Shown here one piece after another: positions 6,121-7,217 of a stretch of DNA of 7,217 bases (positions are counted from its first letter, which is position 1; each line of letters starts with the position of its first letter). The stretch lies in assembly GCA_002361095.1 (NCBI GenBank), contig DERU01000002.1, positions 1-7,217 on the forward strand. The letters run 5' to 3'. Below the pieces are notes generated by a model. The model did not search any database. It was not told the DNA's origin and saw only the letters and a list, made by a program, of their open reading frames with translations. Made by a program: the position numbers and the translations under genes. This stretch comes from Lachnospiraceae bacterium UBA3332 (GTDB lineage Bacteria; Bacillota; Clostridia; Lachnospirales; Lachnospiraceae).

Positions 6121-6274
6121 CGAGGGTTGAACCGTTGCAGAGTTTTCAGAGAATAGAGAATAGGGAGTGGACATTAGAAATAAATGTGCCGAAAAAGCCG
6201 TAAAAAACAGGAAATGCAAAACAGCTTTGCTATGTTATTCCGCTTTTGGGGCGGTTGGTTACAAAAGACAAAAG

Positions 6275-6320
6275 AAAAGGGGCCTGCGGTTAAAACCGCA
6301 AGTCCCTTTTGGGTTTTTTT
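6275..6320. terminator. Intrinsic terminator shared by convergent LCP and fucO-like genes
   Basis: AAAAGGGGC (6275-6283) pairs with GTCCCTTTT (6302-6310), including one G-T wobble. After one C-A mismatch, TGCGGTT (6285-6291) pairs with AACCGCA (6294-6300) around a tight AA turn. On the plus strand GGG and then seven Ts (6314-6320) follow. On the minus strand the stem is followed by a U-rich stretch, the complement of the A-rich 6261-6274. It lies 39 nt past the minus-strand stop and about 240 nt past the LCP stop, so its placement suits the fucO-like gene best while still ending plus-strand transcripts. Confidence 0.88.
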
Positions 6321-6349
6321 CCGGTATCGGCTGTGCGCCGTACAACGGA

Positions 6350-7217
6350 CTACATCAGTTTTCTGAACAGTGCTTTCAGTTCTTCCACACTGGCATCTTT
6401 GGGGTTGCCGGGCGCGCATGCATCCGCATGGGCAGATTCCGCAAGGAAGGTAAGATCCTCTTCCCGCAGCGCTTCCAGCCTGGAGGGAATGCCCACGTCT
6501 TCGGACAACTTACGCACGGCGTCTACGGCGGCTTTGCGGTAGGCGGCCTGATCCATGGAGTCTACGCCCGCAACGCCCATGGCGCGGGCGATTTCCCTAT
6601 ATTTTTCACCGGTGCAGTCCGCATTGAACTCCATGACAATGGGAAGCATCATGGCGCAGGCTACGCCGTGCGGCGTGTCATAGACGGCTCCCAGTGTGTG
6701 TGCCATGGAATGGGCGATGCCAAGCCCCACATTGGAAAAGCCCATGCCTGCGATATACTGACCAAGCGCCATTCCTTCCCGGCCTTCCTTTTCGTTGGCC
6801 ACGGCGCTGCGCAGGGATCTGGAGATGATTTCAATTGCTTTTAAGTGGAACATGTCCGTCATTTCCCACGCGGCCTTGGTGGTATAGCCTTCGATGGCGT
6901 GGGTCAGGGCATCCATACCGGTGGAAGCGGTCAGGCCCTTGGGCATGGAAGACATCATGTCGGGATCCACCACTGCAATGACGGGCATGTCGTGCGGATC
7001 CACACAGACAAATTTACGTTTCTTTTCCACATCCGTGATGACATAATTGATGGTGACTTCCGCAGCCGTGCCTGCCGTGGTGGGAACGGCGATGATCGGG
7101 ACGCAGGGCTTTTTGGTGGGGGCTACGCCCTCTAAGCTTCTGACGTCTTCAAATTCGGGGTTTGCGATGATGATGCCGATAGCTTTAGCGGTGTCCATGG
7201 AGGAACCGCCGCCGATG
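6350..7217 (-). CDS. fucO: Lactaldehyde reductase / 1,2-propanediol dehydrogenase (partial, N-terminus missing)
   Basis: This group III iron-containing alcohol dehydrogenase reduces L-lactaldehyde to 1,2-propanediol with NADH, the reduced end product of L-fucose and L-rhamnose fermentation in the cytoplasm. The visible 288 residues start with IGGGSSMDTAKAIG, the NAD-binding GGGSxxD loop, and run to a TAG stop at 6352-6350. The stretches NPEFEDVRSLEG, TTAGTAAEVTINYVITD, KFVCVDPHDMP and ALGQYIAGMGFSNVGLG closely match E. coli FucO as recalled. Taking M at 7198 as residue 1, the metal ligands D96 (codon 6913-6911), H100 (6901-6899), H163 (6712-6710) and H177 (6670-6668) are all present and correspond to FucO D196, H200, H263 and H277, a constant offset of 100. 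About 94 residues should therefore lie beyond the window, giving about 382 in total, which is the usual length. The ATG at 7198 is internal, not the start. Substrate range in this family overlaps (propanediol, butanol, ethanol), so fucO is a strong but not proven assignment. Confidence 0.92.
   Translation of the reverse strand, partial: IGGGSSMDTAKAIGIIIANPEFEDVRSLEGVAPTKKPCVPIIAVPTTAGTAAEVTINYVITDVEKKRKFVCVDPHDMPVIAVVDPDMMSSMPKGLTASTGMDALTHAIEGYTTKAAWEMTDMFHLKAIEIISRSLRSAVANEKEGREGMALGQYIAGMGFSNVGLGIAHSMAHTLGAVYDTPHGVACAMMLPIVMEFNADCTGEKYREIARAMGVAGVDSMDQAAYRKAAVDAVRKLSEDVGIPSRLEALREEDLTFLAESAHADACAPGNPKDASVEELKALFRKLM

Larger units (their letters stand above)
6035..6349. other. Convergent intergenic region between LCP and fucO-like genes
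   Basis: No gene is supported in these 315 nt. The left part (6046-6120) holds two long hairpins. The middle (about 6121-6274) is A-rich on the plus strand, with a short AGAATA/GAGAAT repetition near 6150-6163 and no convincing gene. The right part holds the shared terminator (6275-6320) and then 29 nt before the fucO-like stop codon. Confidence 0.7.

Noticed and set aside
6126..6158. TTGAAC...GAGAAT as a promoter for a small RNA ending at the 6275-6320 terminator
   Set aside because: Both hexamers match consensus at only four of six positions with 16-nt spacing, and nothing else marks a small RNA.
6167..6844. Plus-strand open frame starting at GTG 6167
   Set aside because: It runs straight through the terminator hairpin and then antisense to the well-supported fucO-like gene, with no recognisable protein features.
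1..7217. CRISPR array, tRNA/rRNA genes, insertion sequence, prophage or integrase
   Set aside because: No regularly spaced repeats, tRNA-like cloverleaf, rRNA motifs, transposase or integrase were seen on either strand.

Overview
The window looks like chromosomal DNA from a Gram-positive anaerobe of the Clostridia, most plausibly Lachnospiraceae-like. This is inferred from strong AGGAG-type ribosome binding sites, G+C that looks close to one half by eye, an LCP-family envelope enzyme with a long acidic cytoplasmic tail, and a FucO-type 1,2-propanediol dehydrogenase. No taxonomic marker is present, so the assignment is tentative.

Layout. Positions 1-213 hold no supportable gene. A near-consensus sigma-A-type promoter (214-242) lies just ahead of a two-gene, plus-strand unit: a MATE-family multidrug/cation antiporter (264-1625), then, only 2 nt after its stop codon, a 1014-residue superfamily 1 (Upf1/DNA2/NAM7-like) helicase (1628-4672). 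The helicase carries a WYL-like N-terminal domain and a Vsr/DUF2726-like nuclease domain at its C-terminus. A 117-nt gap with two consecutive imperfect hairpins (4715-4735 and 4747-4775) leads to a plus-strand LCP (LytR-CpsA-Psr) gene (4790-6034), which has a second well-placed internal start at 5045. After it comes a 315-nt intergenic region with two elaborate hairpins (6046-6086 and 6094-6120) and a terminator that can serve both strands (6275-6320). On the minus strand a convergent fucO-like gene enters from the right edge (7217 down to 6350) and lacks about 94 N-terminal residues because of the window boundary.

How the genes relate. Only the MATE and helicase genes show direct evidence of co-expression: shared strand, 2-nt spacing and one promoter. 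The LCP protein should attach secondary polymers such as teichoic acid or capsule to peptidoglycan and has no evident link to the helicase. The FucO-like enzyme reduces lactaldehyde to 1,2-propanediol during fucose or rhamnose fermentation and is a separate convergent transcription unit.

The least ordinary item is the helicase: a putative ligand-sensing domain, a UvrD/Upf1-class motor and a PD-(D/E)XK-type nuclease in one chain. That arrangement suits nucleic-acid surveillance or phage defence, but no defence genes surround it and its role cannot be settled from sequence alone.
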